NCBI GenBank assembly: GCA_001543015.1
Contig: LFLC01000029.1
Coordinates: 1-35,323 of the forward strand
Direction of reading: 5' to 3'
Source of the DNA: Nitrosopumilus sp. LS_AOA
GTDB taxonomy: Archaea > Thermoproteota > Nitrososphaeria > Nitrososphaerales > Nitrosopumilaceae
Length of the DNA stretch: 35,323 nt
The translations under genes and the position numbers were made by a program. The notes below the pieces were generated by a model. The model had not been told where the DNA came from and searched no databases. It was given only the letters and a program-made list of their open reading frames with translations. Within the stretch, counting starts at the first letter, position 1, and every line of letters begins with the position of its first letter. This document shows positions 8,934 through 18,344 of the stretch, piece by piece.

Positions 8934-9720
8934 AAAATATAATCTTGATTTTTTCAAGAACAAGAAATTTTTAGGACTTTTTATCATTCTACTTAGTATT
9001 ACATTTTCACAATCTTTTGCAGCTGAAGTAATTTTTGATTCATCTGATCAATCATATTCTGCAGGTGACATTGTTGATCTTGTAGGAAATATTGATGGTG
9101 GAATTGAGGGAGATCTTGTAGCCATTGAAATTAAATCCCCTTCAGGTGAAGTAATTCTTGTTAGAACCGTAGAGCTAGGACCTGATGGAAGTTATTCTAT
9201 GAAATTTAGAATTCCTCCATCTGGCGAATCAGGAAATTATGGGATTACAACTAATGTTGCAGTAGACAAATCTTTTGATACAAAAACATCTCAAAACGAG
9301 TTTGTTCCTCAAGCTTCTCAAAATACTCAAGAAAATGGTGGTGGTTGTTTAATTGCAACTGCAACATACGGTTCAGAACTTGCACCACAAGTACAACAAC
9401 TAAGAGAACTCAGAGATAACACATTACTACAAACAGAATCTGGAACTTCATTCATGAAATCATTTAACGAATTTTATTATTCATTTAGTCCATACATTGC
9501 TGATTATGAACGAGAAAATCCATTATTCAAAGAGATAGTTAAACTAACACTTGCACCAATGATTTCTAGTTTATCGATTCTAAATTATGTTGATATGGAT
9601 TCAGAGTCTAAAGTTTTAGGTTATGGAATATCACTAATCATACTTAATCTTGGAATGTATATTGGAATTCCAATATTTGCAATTATTGGAATTAAAAAAA
9701 CATACACACACCACTTTTAA
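8923..9720 (+). CDS. Secreted/membrane protein with Ig-like domain and CFI-box C-terminal domain
   Basis: 265 residues. A signal peptide (RKYNLDFFKNKKFLGLFIIL, cut near QSFAA) is followed by an Ig-like beta domain (~35-120, with YSAGDIVDLVG and PSGEVILVRTV, like those of the upstream giant protein). Then comes the CFI-box signature GGCLIATATYGSELAPQVQ with Cys142, a helical stretch, and a C-terminal membrane helix (~231-257). CFI-box domains occur at the ends of many thaumarchaeal envelope proteins; their role is not known. The start is a TTG at 8923, inside the end of the upstream gene, with GGAGGG eight bases ahead, so translation is probably coupled. It may anchor or process the giant copper protein; this is inferred from position only. 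Confidence 0.88.
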   Translation: MSSRKYNLDFFKNKKFLGLFIILLSITFSQSFAAEVIFDSSDQSYSAGDIVDLVGNIDGGIEGDLVAIEIKSPSGEVILVRTVELGPDGSYSMKFRIPPSGESGNYGITTNVAVDKSFDTKTSQNEFVPQASQNTQENGGGCLIATATYGSELAPQVQQLRELRDNTLLQTESGTSFMKSFNEFYYSFSPYIADYERENPLFKEIVKLTLAPMISSLSILNYVDMDSESKVLGYGISLIILNLGMYIGIPIFAIIGIKKTYTHHF

Positions 9721-9735
9721 TCTGAAATTCTAACG

Positions 9736-9889
9736 TGGGGCCGACCGGAATTGAACCGGCGACCTACGGGTCACTACAGCTCCAAACTTACATCATCCGT
9801 GAGTCAGTTTAGCTTAGTTAACCTTTGGAGCCCTTAGCGGTGATCTTTTTCGTAGACACTGTCGCCCTACCAGGCTAGGCTACGACCCC
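9736..9889 (-). tRNA. tRNA-Trp (anticodon CCA) with two introns
   Basis: Removing two introns gives a 74-nt cloverleaf. The acceptor stem is GGGGTCG/CGGCCCC, the D arm GCCT/GGGC, the anticodon stem ACGGG/CCCGT, the loop CTCCAAA and the T arm GCCGG-TTCAATT-CCGGT; the discriminator base is A. No CCA is encoded. Exons are 9889-9861, 9833-9825 and 9771-9736. Intron 1 (27 nt, 9860-9834) interrupts the 5' anticodon stem. It sits in a bulge-helix-bulge with helix GGCG/CGCT and bulges ACA and AAG, cut AC/A and AA/G. Intron 2 (53 nt, 9824-9772) is at the standard 37/38 site, with bulges AAA and TGA. Without intron removal the anticodon stem cannot form. RtcB, encoded at 18683, is the expected ligase. 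Confidence 0.93.
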
Positions 9890-9979
9890 ACAAACAAGAT
9901 TGAAAAAGACTCAAATTTTAAGTTATTTTTAACCAAGATTTATTTGCAATATGACCCAATTTTTAATTGATTATTACTA

Positions 9980-10513
9980 ATGGTAAAACCAATTTACTTG
10001 GCAATGGGGGCTATTCCCGTAATTGTAGCACTCTTAATTTCAGTTCCAATGATTACAAAAAATGAAATTCCTATGTCTGCTGCAAATTCTTTTGATAAAA
10101 TTGAAATTGAATACACAAAACATCAATTAAAGATAGTTTCTTTTGGTGTTACTGAAAGAACTGGAGCACAAAAAACTGAAATTCTCTTAATAAAAAATAA
10201 TGGCGACATAAAATATTCAGTAACTGATAATGGGTATCTTCAACCAGATATTAAATCAAAACTAGATGAAAAGAAATTAGATAAAATTAGAGCGTTGATT
10301 AAAGAAACTGGTTTTATTGCAATCCCTTCAGAATCATTTGCAATTTTAGATGATGTAACTGAATATCAAAAGTCAAATGTGAAAATCACTCTAAATGGAC
10401 GAACTAATCAAATTCATTGGCCTGAACAAAATGCCACATCTGTTTTCATTCCACCAATTATTACTATGGTTGAATTAGAGCTAGATCAAATAATATCTAA
10501 AATTAGTGAATAG
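9980..10513 (+). CDS. Membrane-anchored hypothetical protein
   Basis: 177 residues. An N-terminal hydrophobic helix (residues ~5-25, YLAMGAIPVIVALLISVPMI) acts as signal anchor. An extracytoplasmic alpha/beta domain follows, with strands such as EIEYTKHQLKIVSFGVT and a helix-rich middle (KSKLDEKKLDKIRALIKETGF). The family is not recognised. The layout resembles small thaumarchaeal envelope proteins. It lies 30 bases before pdxS on the same strand and could be co-transcribed, though a separate promoter cannot be excluded. Confidence 0.75.
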   Translation: MVKPIYLAMGAIPVIVALLISVPMITKNEIPMSAANSFDKIEIEYTKHQLKIVSFGVTERTGAQKTEILLIKNNGDIKYSVTDNGYLQPDIKSKLDEKKLDKIRALIKETGFIAIPSESFAILDDVTEYQKSNVKITLNGRTNQIHWPEQNATSVFIPPIITMVELELDQIISKISE

Positions 10514-10543
10514 GTACAAATAGTCTTTAGTAAAGATTACCAC

Positions 10544-11512
10544 ATGCTTCCATTATCTGGTGAACGACTTGATGCAAAAGGAATAGTTTCTGAAAAAGAA
10601 AATTCTATTGATGTTTTACGCGGTTCATCTACACTCAAGCGTGGTTTTGCGCACATGCTAAAAAATGGAGTTATAATGGATGTAACAACTGTAGAGCAAG
10701 CACAAATTGCAGAAGAAGCTGGTGCAGTTTCTGTTATGGTTTTAGATAAACTTCCATCTGAAGTAAGAAAGGCTGGTGGAGTTGCACGAACTGCAAGTAT
10801 TAGAATTATTGAGGATATTATGGATTCAGTTACAATTCCTGTAATGGCCAAGTGTAGAATTGGTCATGTACATGAAGCATTGGTTCTAAAAGAAACTGAT
10901 GTTGATATGATTGATGAATCTGAAGTATTAACTCCTGCAGATGAATTACGACATATTTGGAAATGGGATTTCACAACACCATTTGTTAATGGTGCAAGAT
11001 CATTAGCAGAAGCTTTGAGAAGAATAGAAGAAGGAGCTGCAATGATTAGAACAAAAGGAGAACCTGGAACAGGAAATGTTGCAGAAGCAATCACTCACAT
11101 AAAAAAAGTAAATGATGGATTAAGAACAATAAAGGGAATTTATGATTCTGGAGATAATCAAGAACTAGTTAGAATTGCAAGAGAATTCAAAGTATCATAT
11201 GATATTGTTGAACAAACTGCAAAGCTTGGTAGATTACCTGTTGTAAATTTTGCAGCTGGTGGAATTGCAACTCCTGCTGATGCCGCATATCTGATGTCTC
11301 TTGGCTGTGATGGAATTTTTGTTGGTTCTGGAATTTTTAATGCAGATGATGCAAAAGAAAGAGCAAGAGCAATAGTTTTAGCTACTACTTTTTGGAATGA
11401 ATCAGACAAAGTAAAAGAGGCTCAAAAGATGATTGATGAAAGGCAATCAATGGTGGGACTTGACATTAACACCTTAGAATTACGAATGCAGGACCGTGGT
11501 GGCTCAGCATGA
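10544..11512 (+). CDS. pdxS: Pyridoxal 5'-phosphate synthase lyase subunit PdxS
   Basis: 322 residues, TIM barrel. It makes PLP from ribose 5-phosphate, glyceraldehyde 3-phosphate and ammonia supplied by PdxT. The key residues are present: Asp46 (VIMDVT), Lys103 (VMAKCRIGH, first Schiff base) and Lys171 ([11 protein letters not shown], second), plus phosphate-binding loops GGIATPADA and FVGSGIF. It has about 20 more N-terminal residues than the bacterial enzyme. The ATG at 10544 is used because no later start fits better. The stop overlaps the pdxT start (ATGA), so the two are translationally coupled. A deoxyxylulose-independent B6 route is thus encoded. Confidence 0.97.
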   Translation: MLPLSGERLDAKGIVSEKENSIDVLRGSSTLKRGFAHMLKNGVIMDVTTVEQAQIAEEAGAVSVMVLDKLPSEVRKAGGVARTASIRIIEDIMDSVTIPVMAKCRIGHVHEALVLKETDVDMIDESEVLTPADELRHIWKWDFTTPFVNGARSLAEALRRIEEGAAMIRTKGEPGTGNVAEAITHIKKVNDGLRTIKGIYDSGDNQELVRIAREFKVSYDIVEQTAKLGRLPVVNFAAGGIATPADAAYLMSLGCDGIFVGSGIFNADDAKERARAIVLATTFWNESDKVKEAQKMIDERQSMVGLDINTLELRMQDRGGSA

Positions 11513-12126
11513 GTTTTACACTTGGAATTTTATCAATTCAGGGCGATGTAGCAGAGAATCTCATATCTACAAAAGCTGCAATATCTGAATTAGGATTTGA
11601 TGGTAAAGTCATTGATGTAAAAACACCTGATGAAATTTCTCAATTAGATGGATTGATTATTCCTGGTGGTGAAAGTACTACCATTGGAGAATTATCTCTA
11701 GTAAATGGCTCACTGAAGGTACTAAAAGAAAAAATTGACAATGGAATGCCTGTATTGGGCATTTGTGCTGGAATGATTATGCTTGCAAAAACTGCAAATG
11801 ACAAAGTCGTTGGAAAAACTGATCAACCTCTATTAGATATACTTGATATTAAATTAGAAAGAAATTCCTTTGGACGACAGCGACAATCCTTTGAAACTGA
11901 TATTTCATTGGATTCAATTAATATTCCAAAATTCAATGGAGTCTTTATTCGAGCACCATCAGTTTCTGATGTTGGTTCTGATGTTGAAGTTTTATCAAAA
12001 TTTAATGGAAAAATTGTTGCAGTCAAAAAAGGTAATGTAATTGGTACTTCATTTCATCCAGAACTAACAGAAGATATTTCATTGCACAAATATTTTGTAA
12101 ATCTTGTAAATTCTTTTAAAAATTAA
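11509..12126 (+). CDS. pdxT: Pyridoxal 5'-phosphate synthase glutaminase subunit PdxT
   Basis: 205 residues, class I glutamine amidotransferase. It hydrolyses glutamine and channels ammonia to PdxS. Cys86 (LGICAGM) is the nucleophile, and His183 and Glu185 (FHPELT) complete the triad. The PGGESTT oxyanion-hole/loop motif lies near residues 52-58 and RAPSV near 148. The start overlaps the end of pdxS by four bases. Length and motifs are normal. Confidence 0.97.
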   Translation: MSFTLGILSIQGDVAENLISTKAAISELGFDGKVIDVKTPDEISQLDGLIIPGGESTTIGELSLVNGSLKVLKEKIDNGMPVLGICAGMIMLAKTANDKVVGKTDQPLLDILDIKLERNSFGRQRQSFETDISLDSINIPKFNGVFIRAPSVSDVGSDVEVLSKFNGKIVAVKKGNVIGTSFHPELTEDISLHKYFVNLVNSFKN

Positions 12127-12136
12127 TTTAGAAAAT

Positions 12137-14455
12137 TTATTCTATTAAATTATGCATGGATTTTAAATCCTTTGCAAATGGTTTTAGATTTTCAGGAATT
12201 TCAATTTTAATTGAATCTTTTAATGATAGAGACTGAGATTTTTTCTCATTCCATACTTTGGAATTAAATTCTGCTATTTCTTTTGTAATGTTCTCATCAT
12301 TTTTGATATTTTCAGCCTCAACTTGCATTTGTTTATGAATACTGTCTTCAGAATACAATTCTTTCCAGAGATGTTCTGTGATAAATGGAGTGATTGGTGC
12401 TAATAATTTTAAAATTGTTGATAGTGTTTTGTGTAGTGTAAATATTGCACCATCTCTTTCTTCATCAGAGAAATCAATTCCATATGCTCTAGCTTTTACC
12501 ATTTCGATATAGTGGGCAGCAAACACATTCCATGTAAATTCTCTAATTGCAATGGCTGGAATAAAAAAGTTGTATTCTTCATATCCTTTTTTACATTCAA
12601 TTACTAGTTTATCTAATTCTGATAAAATCCATTTATCTGATGCATTAGGTGATCCTGTCTCTATAACTGGGAAACTTGACAAGAATCTTGAGACATTCCA
12701 TAATTTACTGAGGAATTTTTTTGTTGATTCAATTTTTTGTTCGTTACATCTAAAGTCATATCCATGATTAATTTCACTTGCACTCCAAAACCTAAAAGTG
12801 TCAGCACCCAATTTTTCAATTACTGGTAGGGGATCTATTGCGTTTCCTTTACTCTTACTCATTTTCATTCCTTTTTCATCAAGACCATACCCCATAATCC
12901 AAGCTTCTGACCATGGTTTTTCTCCTGTAAGTTGTTCACATCTTAGAAGTGTATAGTATAGCCATGTTCTAACAATGTCTTTTGCTTGAGGTCTAATTGT
13001 AGCAGGATATACTTTTTTGAAGAATTCATTATCTTTGTTAAATTTGGCAACAAACAATGGTGATACACTTGAATCCATCCATGTATCAAAAGTTCGTTCT
13101 TCACCAACAAATTCTATAGAATCACATTTTACACAATTACTAATTGGACATTTCTCATTCCATGGCTTGTAATATTTTCCAGGCTCAGGGACATGAGGTT
13201 CTGAACACTTTTTACAATACCAAATAGGAATTTCTGTACCATAATACCTTCTTCTTGAAATTGGCCAGTCAATATTGATTGAATCCAACCAATTCATCAA
13301 AATTTGCTTGTGCATTGGAGGATGGAATATAATTTCTTCACCTAGCTTTCTCATTTTTTCAACTGATCCTTTTTGTTTAAGATAATATTCCTCCATTGGA
13401 ATAATTTCAATTGGAGCTTTACTTCTTTCAGAGACAGGAGTTCTGTGATTAATGTCTTCAACTTTTTCTAATAGTCCTTTAGCTTCCAAGTCTTCAATAA
13501 TTTTTGTTCTTGCTTGTTTTGGTCTTAGTCCTGTATACTCTCCTGCAACTTCAGTCATTCTTCCATCTAATCCAATTGCAACAATCTCCTCTAATTCTAA
13601 TTCTCTAAATAGTGATACATCGTTTTGATCACCATAACTACATACCATTACAGCACCTGAACCAAATTCTTCTTTAGCAGAATGATGAGTTCTTAATTCA
13701 ACTTCCTCATTTGTAATTGGAACAATTACTTTCTTTCCAATGTACTGTGCATATCTCTCATCTTTAGGATTTACAATAATTGTTTTACATGCACAAAGTA
13801 ATTCAGGTCTTGTACTTGCAATGATTATTTCCTTTTCTGTATCTTTAATTTTAAATTTCATGTAAACTAGTTTTGTTGGTAAATCTTGGTAGATGATTTC
13901 AGCATCAGCAATCGTTGTTCCAGAAATCCAATCATAGTTGTTTGGTCTATTTGCTAGATAGACTTGACCTTTATTCCATAAATCAATAAACGTTGATTGT
14001 GTAAGTGTTCTATATTCTTCAGAATCTGTTCTGTAATAGTTTGAAAAATCCCCACTAATCCCTAGATTTTTCATTATGAGAATCATTTCAGCCTCTAGAT
14101 CATCTAATGCGTTCCTACATAGATTCAAAAATTCATTTCTATCAGTTTCCTTCATTCTGATTTTGTGCTTTTTTTCTGTGTACAGTTCTACGGGAAGCCC
14201 ATTCCTGTCAATGCCTATTGGAAAGTAGACATTTTTTCCAGCCATTCTTGCAGTACGTGCAATCATATCGATTTGTGAATAGTGAGCTGCTGCTCCAATA
14301 TGCCATGGTCTACCTGAGGGATATGGTGGAGGAGTGTCTATGGTAAAATTATCATCTTGTGGAGTAAAATCATAAATTTTATCTTCTTCCCATTGTTTGA
14401 GAATTCTTTTCTCTAATTCTGGGTTCCATGCTTTTTCTGAAATTTTTGGGTCCAT
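12137..14455 (-). CDS. valS: Valyl-tRNA synthetase (archaeal type)
   Basis: 772 residues, class Ia synthetase that charges tRNA-Val and edits misactivated Thr. The HIGH-like motif is HIGA at 52-55, preceded by PPPYPSG; KMSKS starts at Lys531. The insertion between them is the CP1 editing domain (IIASTRPELL, and HHSAKEEFGSGAVMVCSYGD). A Cys-rich zinc knuckle (WYCKKC, then CPISNCVKC) and the TFDTWMDSSVSPLF motif place it with ValRS rather than IleRS or LeuRS. The C-terminal anticodon-binding helical domain is present but the tail is short compared with bacterial ValRS, as usual in archaea. It lies eight bases downstream of the PTPS-like gene and is probably co-transcribed with it. Confidence 0.95.
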   Translation of the reverse strand: MDPKISEKAWNPELEKRILKQWEEDKIYDFTPQDDNFTIDTPPPYPSGRPWHIGAAAHYSQIDMIARTARMAGKNVYFPIGIDRNGLPVELYTEKKHKIRMKETDRNEFLNLCRNALDDLEAEMILIMKNLGISGDFSNYYRTDSEEYRTLTQSTFIDLWNKGQVYLANRPNNYDWISGTTIADAEIIYQDLPTKLVYMKFKIKDTEKEIIIASTRPELLCACKTIIVNPKDERYAQYIGKKVIVPITNEEVELRTHHSAKEEFGSGAVMVCSYGDQNDVSLFRELELEEIVAIGLDGRMTEVAGEYTGLRPKQARTKIIEDLEAKGLLEKVEDINHRTPVSERSKAPIEIIPMEEYYLKQKGSVEKMRKLGEEIIFHPPMHKQILMNWLDSINIDWPISRRRYYGTEIPIWYCKKCSEPHVPEPGKYYKPWNEKCPISNCVKCDSIEFVGEERTFDTWMDSSVSPLFVAKFNKDNEFFKKVYPATIRPQAKDIVRTWLYYTLLRCEQLTGEKPWSEAWIMGYGLDEKGMKMSKSKGNAIDPLPVIEKLGADTFRFWSASEINHGYDFRCNEQKIESTKKFLSKLWNVSRFLSSFPVIETGSPNASDKWILSELDKLVIECKKGYEEYNFFIPAIAIREFTWNVFAAHYIEMVKARAYGIDFSDEERDGAIFTLHKTLSTILKLLAPITPFITEHLWKELYSEDSIHKQMQVEAENIKNDENITKEIAEFNSKVWNEKKSQSLSLKDSIKIEIPENLKPFAKDLKSMHNLIE

Positions 14456-14463
14456 CTCTTAAA

Positions 14464-15288
14464 CTATCTTGAGATATTTGAAATAATATGAGAACCTTTG
14501 TTGTATCCCTCATAGATGTAAACTCCCACTGCTTCTACATTTGATGGCATTTTTGGTACTAAAATTTTGATAATTTCACTTGAAAGATTCTCTACTGTAG
14601 CTTCACCTTTTAAAAGATAAGTGGTGTCTTTTGGAACTTTTAATTCAAATTTTCCTTTGGGACCATCAAATGAAATAACATAATGTGAATCATCTTCTGA
14701 TTTTAGATATTTTTCATTGATGAAAAATTTATGATCAAATACATTTACAACTTCTTTAATGAGTTTTTTTGCTACTCCAAAATCTAATAGTAAATTATTT
14801 TTCATCTGTCCAACTAGTTCAACCATTACAGATGATGTATGACCATGTAGGATTGAGCATTTTTCAACTAGTGGAAGAATATGTGCATAATCAAATGAAA
14901 ATGATGCATCTTCTAAAAATATGGAACCTGTCTGTGGAGATTTTTCATAAAACACAATGTCTTGTAATTCTTTGATTTGTGCGACATATTTTGCATGTCC
15001 TATTGCCATTACTTTATCTTGAGGAAAATCTTCTTTGATTTGTCTGTATTTTTCAATGTCATCGTCATTATCAATTACCTCGATTAATCCTTTTTTTGTT
15101 TTAAAATCAATTGTAACTTCTTGTCCATTTTTTAAAGTAAGTTTGTGATCGTATTGATATTCTTCTTCAAGAAAGGTTAGCATTTGGGCTATGGTTAGCT
15201 CTGTTCTTGTTCTCAGTAAATTCCCTTTTTTATCGATATATTTGAAATCTGAATCTAAAATCGTAGGACTTGTAGCCATTTGAAGCAT
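14464..15288 (-). CDS. Two-domain protein: N-terminal nuclease-fold-like domain fused to 6-pyruvoyltetrahydropterin synthase/QueD-like domain
   Basis: 274 residues from the first ATG. A TATA box on the minus strand at 15310-15300 lies about 26 bases before the second ATG (15279, MATSPTI), which suggests a leaderless 271-residue product. Residues ~125-274 are PTPS/QueD-like: zinc ligands His136 (DYAHIL), His148 and His150 (LHGH), the catalytic-type Cys144, a FDHKF segment and ATVENLSSEI. This family acts on dihydroneopterin triphosphate, to give either pterins or the 7-deazaguanine precursor for archaeosine. Residues 1-120 are not part of that family. The pattern TELTIAQML, then VTIDF, then LIEVID loosely recalls a restriction-endonuclease fold, but the lysine of the active site is not evident. 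It is followed by valS, with the pterin dehydratase upstream. Confidence 0.85.
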   Translation of the reverse strand: MLQMATSPTILDSDFKYIDKKGNLLRTRTELTIAQMLTFLEEEYQYDHKLTLKNGQEVTIDFKTKKGLIEVIDNDDDIEKYRQIKEDFPQDKVMAIGHAKYVAQIKELQDIVFYEKSPQTGSIFLEDASFSFDYAHILPLVEKCSILHGHTSSVMVELVGQMKNNLLLDFGVAKKLIKEVVNVFDHKFFINEKYLKSEDDSHYVISFDGPKGKFELKVPKDTTYLLKGEATVENLSSEIIKILVPKMPSNVEAVGVYIYEGYNKGSHIISNISR

Positions 15289-15339
15289 CTGGCTTTGGAT
15301 ATAATATAAATTCTGTAATGACTGCCTAATTCTTGTTTT

Positions 15340-15624
15340 TTACAACGATGCCAAAGAATTTAGAATTTTGGCTAGATTGGTATCATTTTTTGTAATCCCG
15401 CCAGCATCATGAGTAGTCAATTCTATCGTAATTTTGTTATACACATTAAACCATTCTGGATGATGATTCATCTTTTCAATTTCCATGGCAGCCCTTGTCA
15501 TAAAACCAAATGCCTCATTGAAACTATCAAATTGAAAATCTTTGTGTAATTTTTCATTTACAACACTCCATCCTGATAGAGTTTTTAATTCTTCATCAAT
15601 TTCTGTTTCTGATAATCTCATCAT
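15340..15624 (-). CDS. Pterin-4a-carbinolamine dehydratase
   Basis: 94 residues. The signature [20 protein letters not shown] followed by THDAGGIT is diagnostic of the PCD/DCoH (PhhB) family; the paired His at NHHPEW form the active site. The enzyme dehydrates 4a-hydroxytetrahydropterin to recycle pterin cofactor. It lies about 50 bases upstream of the PTPS-like gene on the same strand, forming a pterin pair. The PTPS gene has its own TATA box, so the two may also be transcribed separately. Confidence 0.94.
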   Translation of the reverse strand: MMRLSETEIDEELKTLSGWSVVNEKLHKDFQFDSFNEAFGFMTRAAMEIEKMNHHPEWFNVYNKITIELTTHDAGGITKNDTNLAKILNSLASL

Positions 15625-15710
15625 ACCATTTTGTATCTTTTACTAGATTAAAAGATTGAGTTGTTTCATTGAAGGAATTTTTTAATAAATAAATTGTATT
15701 TCTAGTAAAT

Positions 15711-16001
15711 CTATGGAAAATTGTTTTCTAACCATTCATTTGCCTCTTGCATACACTCATTCCATCCAAGTTCCATCTCATCTGATTCAAAGTTCCCTGT
15801 ACTACCAAATTCATTACATTTGTCTTGTATTTTCTCCAACATTCCTTCCATGTCATCTTTGAAAACTTCCATCTCTGTTTTCTCGACAATGTTTGATATT
15901 TGATAATCATATATTGCTAAAATTGATAATATTGCAAATATAGCTATTACTCCAATAACTCCAGTCCTATATCCAATTGTTTGATATTCTACTTTACTCA
16001 A
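15711..16001 (-). CDS. Small membrane-anchored hypothetical protein
   Basis: 96 residues. One N-terminal membrane helix (~12-32, GVIGVIAIFAILSILAIYDY) is followed by an acidic helical domain with two Cys (KCNEFG and NECMQE), plausibly outside the cell where they could form a disulfide. The start is TTG at 16001; no ATG precedes the membrane helix. The family is not recognised. Confidence 0.65.
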   Translation of the reverse strand: MSKVEYQTIGYRTGVIGVIAIFAILSILAIYDYQISNIVEKTEMEVFKDDMEGMLEKIQDKCNEFGSTGNFESDEMELGWNECMQEANEWLENNFP

Positions 16002-16146
16002 ATCAAATTACCACCAATGAAGTGTTTATTATTATTTTATTTTTTTAATTCATTTTTTGATTGATGGATTTTAACGCCTATGTGTATGGAATCAAGATCA
16101 AATTAATAATTAAAGAGATTGATTCATTACCATTCTAGTATAATTT

Positions 16147-16908
16147 ATGATGATGGATGAGATATGCCAAAAATTACTTGATAATATCAAAAATGCTATT
16201 TCTGAAACTGTCTCAGGTAAAAAAATTGGAATTGCATATTCTGGAGGCGTAGATAGCACATTAATTTCAAAAATTTGTTCTGATATGGACTATGACATTA
16301 CATTACTAACAATTGGTTTTCCTGAATCTCATGATATTTTATTTGCAAAACAAGTTAATGAATTTCTAAAATACCCACATCATGTATTAGAAATTGATTC
16401 AGAAACATTTCCAACTGTATCATCAAAAATTAATCAAACAATTCAAACTGAGAATTTATCTTGGAATGAAAATTCAATTGCATTTTACTATGTATCAAAA
16501 TTAGCACAAAGTCTATCCCTTGATACTGTAATTACTGCAAACGGAATAGATGAATTATTCTGTGGATATAACGCATATCGAGAAGCATTTTCTGAAGGTG
16601 AATCAAAAATTCATCAAGTCATGAATGAGAAATTAGAAAACGAACTAAAAATGATGAAGGCAGTAAATTTAGTTGCATCAGAGTTTGGTGTAACAATACT
16701 CCAACCTCTATTACACTCAAAATTCATAGATTATGCTAAAACTATCCCCATTTCTGAGAAAATTCATGACTCAGAAGACCTCTATCGTAAACATATCATC
16801 AGAAAACTAGCTAGTCAAATCAATGTTCCAGAAATTTCTTGTACCAAAAGAAAAAAAGCCTTACAGTATGGCTCAAAAATTCACAAGGCTTTACTAAAAA
16901 CTAGATAA
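16147..16908 (+). CDS. Asparagine synthetase-like ATP pyrophosphatase (synthetase domain only)
   Basis: 253 residues. The PP-loop SGGVDST (32-38) binds ATP. NGIDELFCGYNAYREAF matches the GxGaDELFxGY motif of the AsnB C-terminal domain, and KRKKALQYGSKI is near the end. The N-terminal glutaminase domain of AsnB is absent, so it would need free ammonia or a separate amidotransferase if it makes asparagine; other amidations are possible. Three ATG codons in a row start the frame; the exact one is unclear. The last eight bases overlap the convergent purB. Confidence 0.85.
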   Translation: MMMDEICQKLLDNIKNAISETVSGKKIGIAYSGGVDSTLISKICSDMDYDITLLTIGFPESHDILFAKQVNEFLKYPHHVLEIDSETFPTVSSKINQTIQTENLSWNENSIAFYYVSKLAQSLSLDTVITANGIDELFCGYNAYREAFSEGESKIHQVMNEKLENELKMMKAVNLVASEFGVTILQPLLHSKFIDYAKTIPISEKIHDSEDLYRKHIIRKLASQINVPEISCTKRKKALQYGSKIHKALLKTR

Positions 16909-18262
16909 ATTTTCTAACATTCTTTTGAACTGACTTGTTTACATTACTGATAATTATTGGTGATGCACCAAGGTGTTTTTCAGGTGAAAAGATTGAATCA
17001 ATTTCCTTTTCAGTTAGTCTTGATGAAAATGCTTTATCATTTTTGATTGCATCTCTGTATTGCATTCCTTTGTCATTTGCCTCAAATGCAACTCTTTGAA
17101 CATCTTTGTATGCTACAAATCTTGGAACACCTTTTTTGATTAGTGCCTCTAAAACAAATTCTGCAAAGATTTGCCCCTTTGTGATGTACAAATTCTCTAC
17201 AATTCTTTTCTCATTTACAAACAAGTTTGAAATAATTCTAGTCATGGTTTCAAGCATCTCATCTACTAGTATTGATGTAGTTGGAATGACAAATCGCTCG
17301 TTTGCAGAATTTGAAAGGTCTCTTTCATGCCATAATGGAATATTTTCAAATGAAATTGCTACTTGACTTCTAACCATTCTAGATAATGATGATACACGTT
17401 CACTTTTGATTGGATTTCTTTTTACGGGAACTGCACTACTTCCCATTTGTCCTTTTTTGAATCCTTCTGCAACCTCACCAATCTCTGTTCTTTGCAGATT
17501 TCTAATCTCTATTGCAATTTTTTCTAATGTTGCGCCAATTAATGCTAATTCAAAAACATACTCTGCATAACGTTCTCTTGGAACTATTTGGGTAGCAACT
17601 TCTGCAGGAAATAATTTCAATTTTTTTGCAACTCTTTTTTGAACTTCAACTGCTTTTGCACCCATCAAAGAACCAGTTCCAACAACTCCGAGTGTTTTAC
17701 AAATCAGAATTCTTTTTTTAATTTCTTCAATTCTTTCAACGTGTTTTGACATTTCTGCTGCCCAGTTTGCAAATTTTAATCCAAATGAAATGATACTTGC
17801 ATGTTGACCGTGTGTTCTACCAACTGCTGGAATTTTTCCATACTTTACTGCTTTTTTTGCAAGAATTAATGCCATCTTTGCAACCTTTGGTTCAATTATT
17901 TGTAAAGCATCACGCATTTGCATAGAATTACTGGTATCTACTAAATCATTACTTGTTAATCCATAGTGAATCCATGGTCTTGCATCCTTGGTACATTTCT
18001 CACTTAGTGATTCAACTAGAGCTGCAGTATCGTGATCACTTTTTGCCTCTAATTGTTTTATTCTTTTAGCAGTAATTTTTCCAGAATTTGCAGCTTTGTT
18101 AATTTTTTTACCAACACCTTTAGGAATTATTCCTATATCGCTTTGTGAAACAGCTGCTGCACCTTCAATTTCTAATTGATAATCAACTTTTTTTTGTTCA
18201 CCAAAAATCTCCATCATTTCTTTAGTGCCATAACGACCATTGTCTATAGGTAAAATTGCCAA
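16901..18262 (-). CDS. purB: Adenylosuccinate lyase
   Basis: 453 residues, fumarase/aspartase superfamily. It cleaves SAICAR and adenylosuccinate in purine synthesis. The family signature GSSAVPVKRNPIKSE (around residues 270-285) carries the mobile catalytic Ser loop. GRTHGQHASIISFG holds the catalytic His, and HYGLTSNDLVDTSNS the substrate-binding segment. The N-terminus AILPIDNGRYG is typical of archaeal PurB and supports the TTG start at 18262. No defect is seen. Confidence 0.95.
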   Translation of the reverse strand: MAILPIDNGRYGTKEMMEIFGEQKKVDYQLEIEGAAAVSQSDIGIIPKGVGKKINKAANSGKITAKRIKQLEAKSDHDTAALVESLSEKCTKDARPWIHYGLTSNDLVDTSNSMQMRDALQIIEPKVAKMALILAKKAVKYGKIPAVGRTHGQHASIISFGLKFANWAAEMSKHVERIEEIKKRILICKTLGVVGTGSLMGAKAVEVQKRVAKKLKLFPAEVATQIVPRERYAEYVFELALIGATLEKIAIEIRNLQRTEIGEVAEGFKKGQMGSSAVPVKRNPIKSERVSSLSRMVRSQVAISFENIPLWHERDLSNSANERFVIPTTSILVDEMLETMTRIISNLFVNEKRIVENLYITKGQIFAEFVLEALIKKGVPRFVAYKDVQRVAFEANDKGMQYRDAIKNDKAFSSRLTEKEIDSIFSPEKHLGASPIIISNVNKSVQKNVRKFI

Positions 18263-18344
18263 TATTTCATATCATTTTACATCGAAAATAAATCTACTTC
18301 TTTGTATATTTGATAATTCTAGCCTCAAAAATTACTTTTTCTAA

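Noticed and set aside
9734-9892. A tRNA pseudogene because the arms do not pair continuously
   Set aside because: Two bulge-helix-bulge introns restore a perfect cloverleaf.
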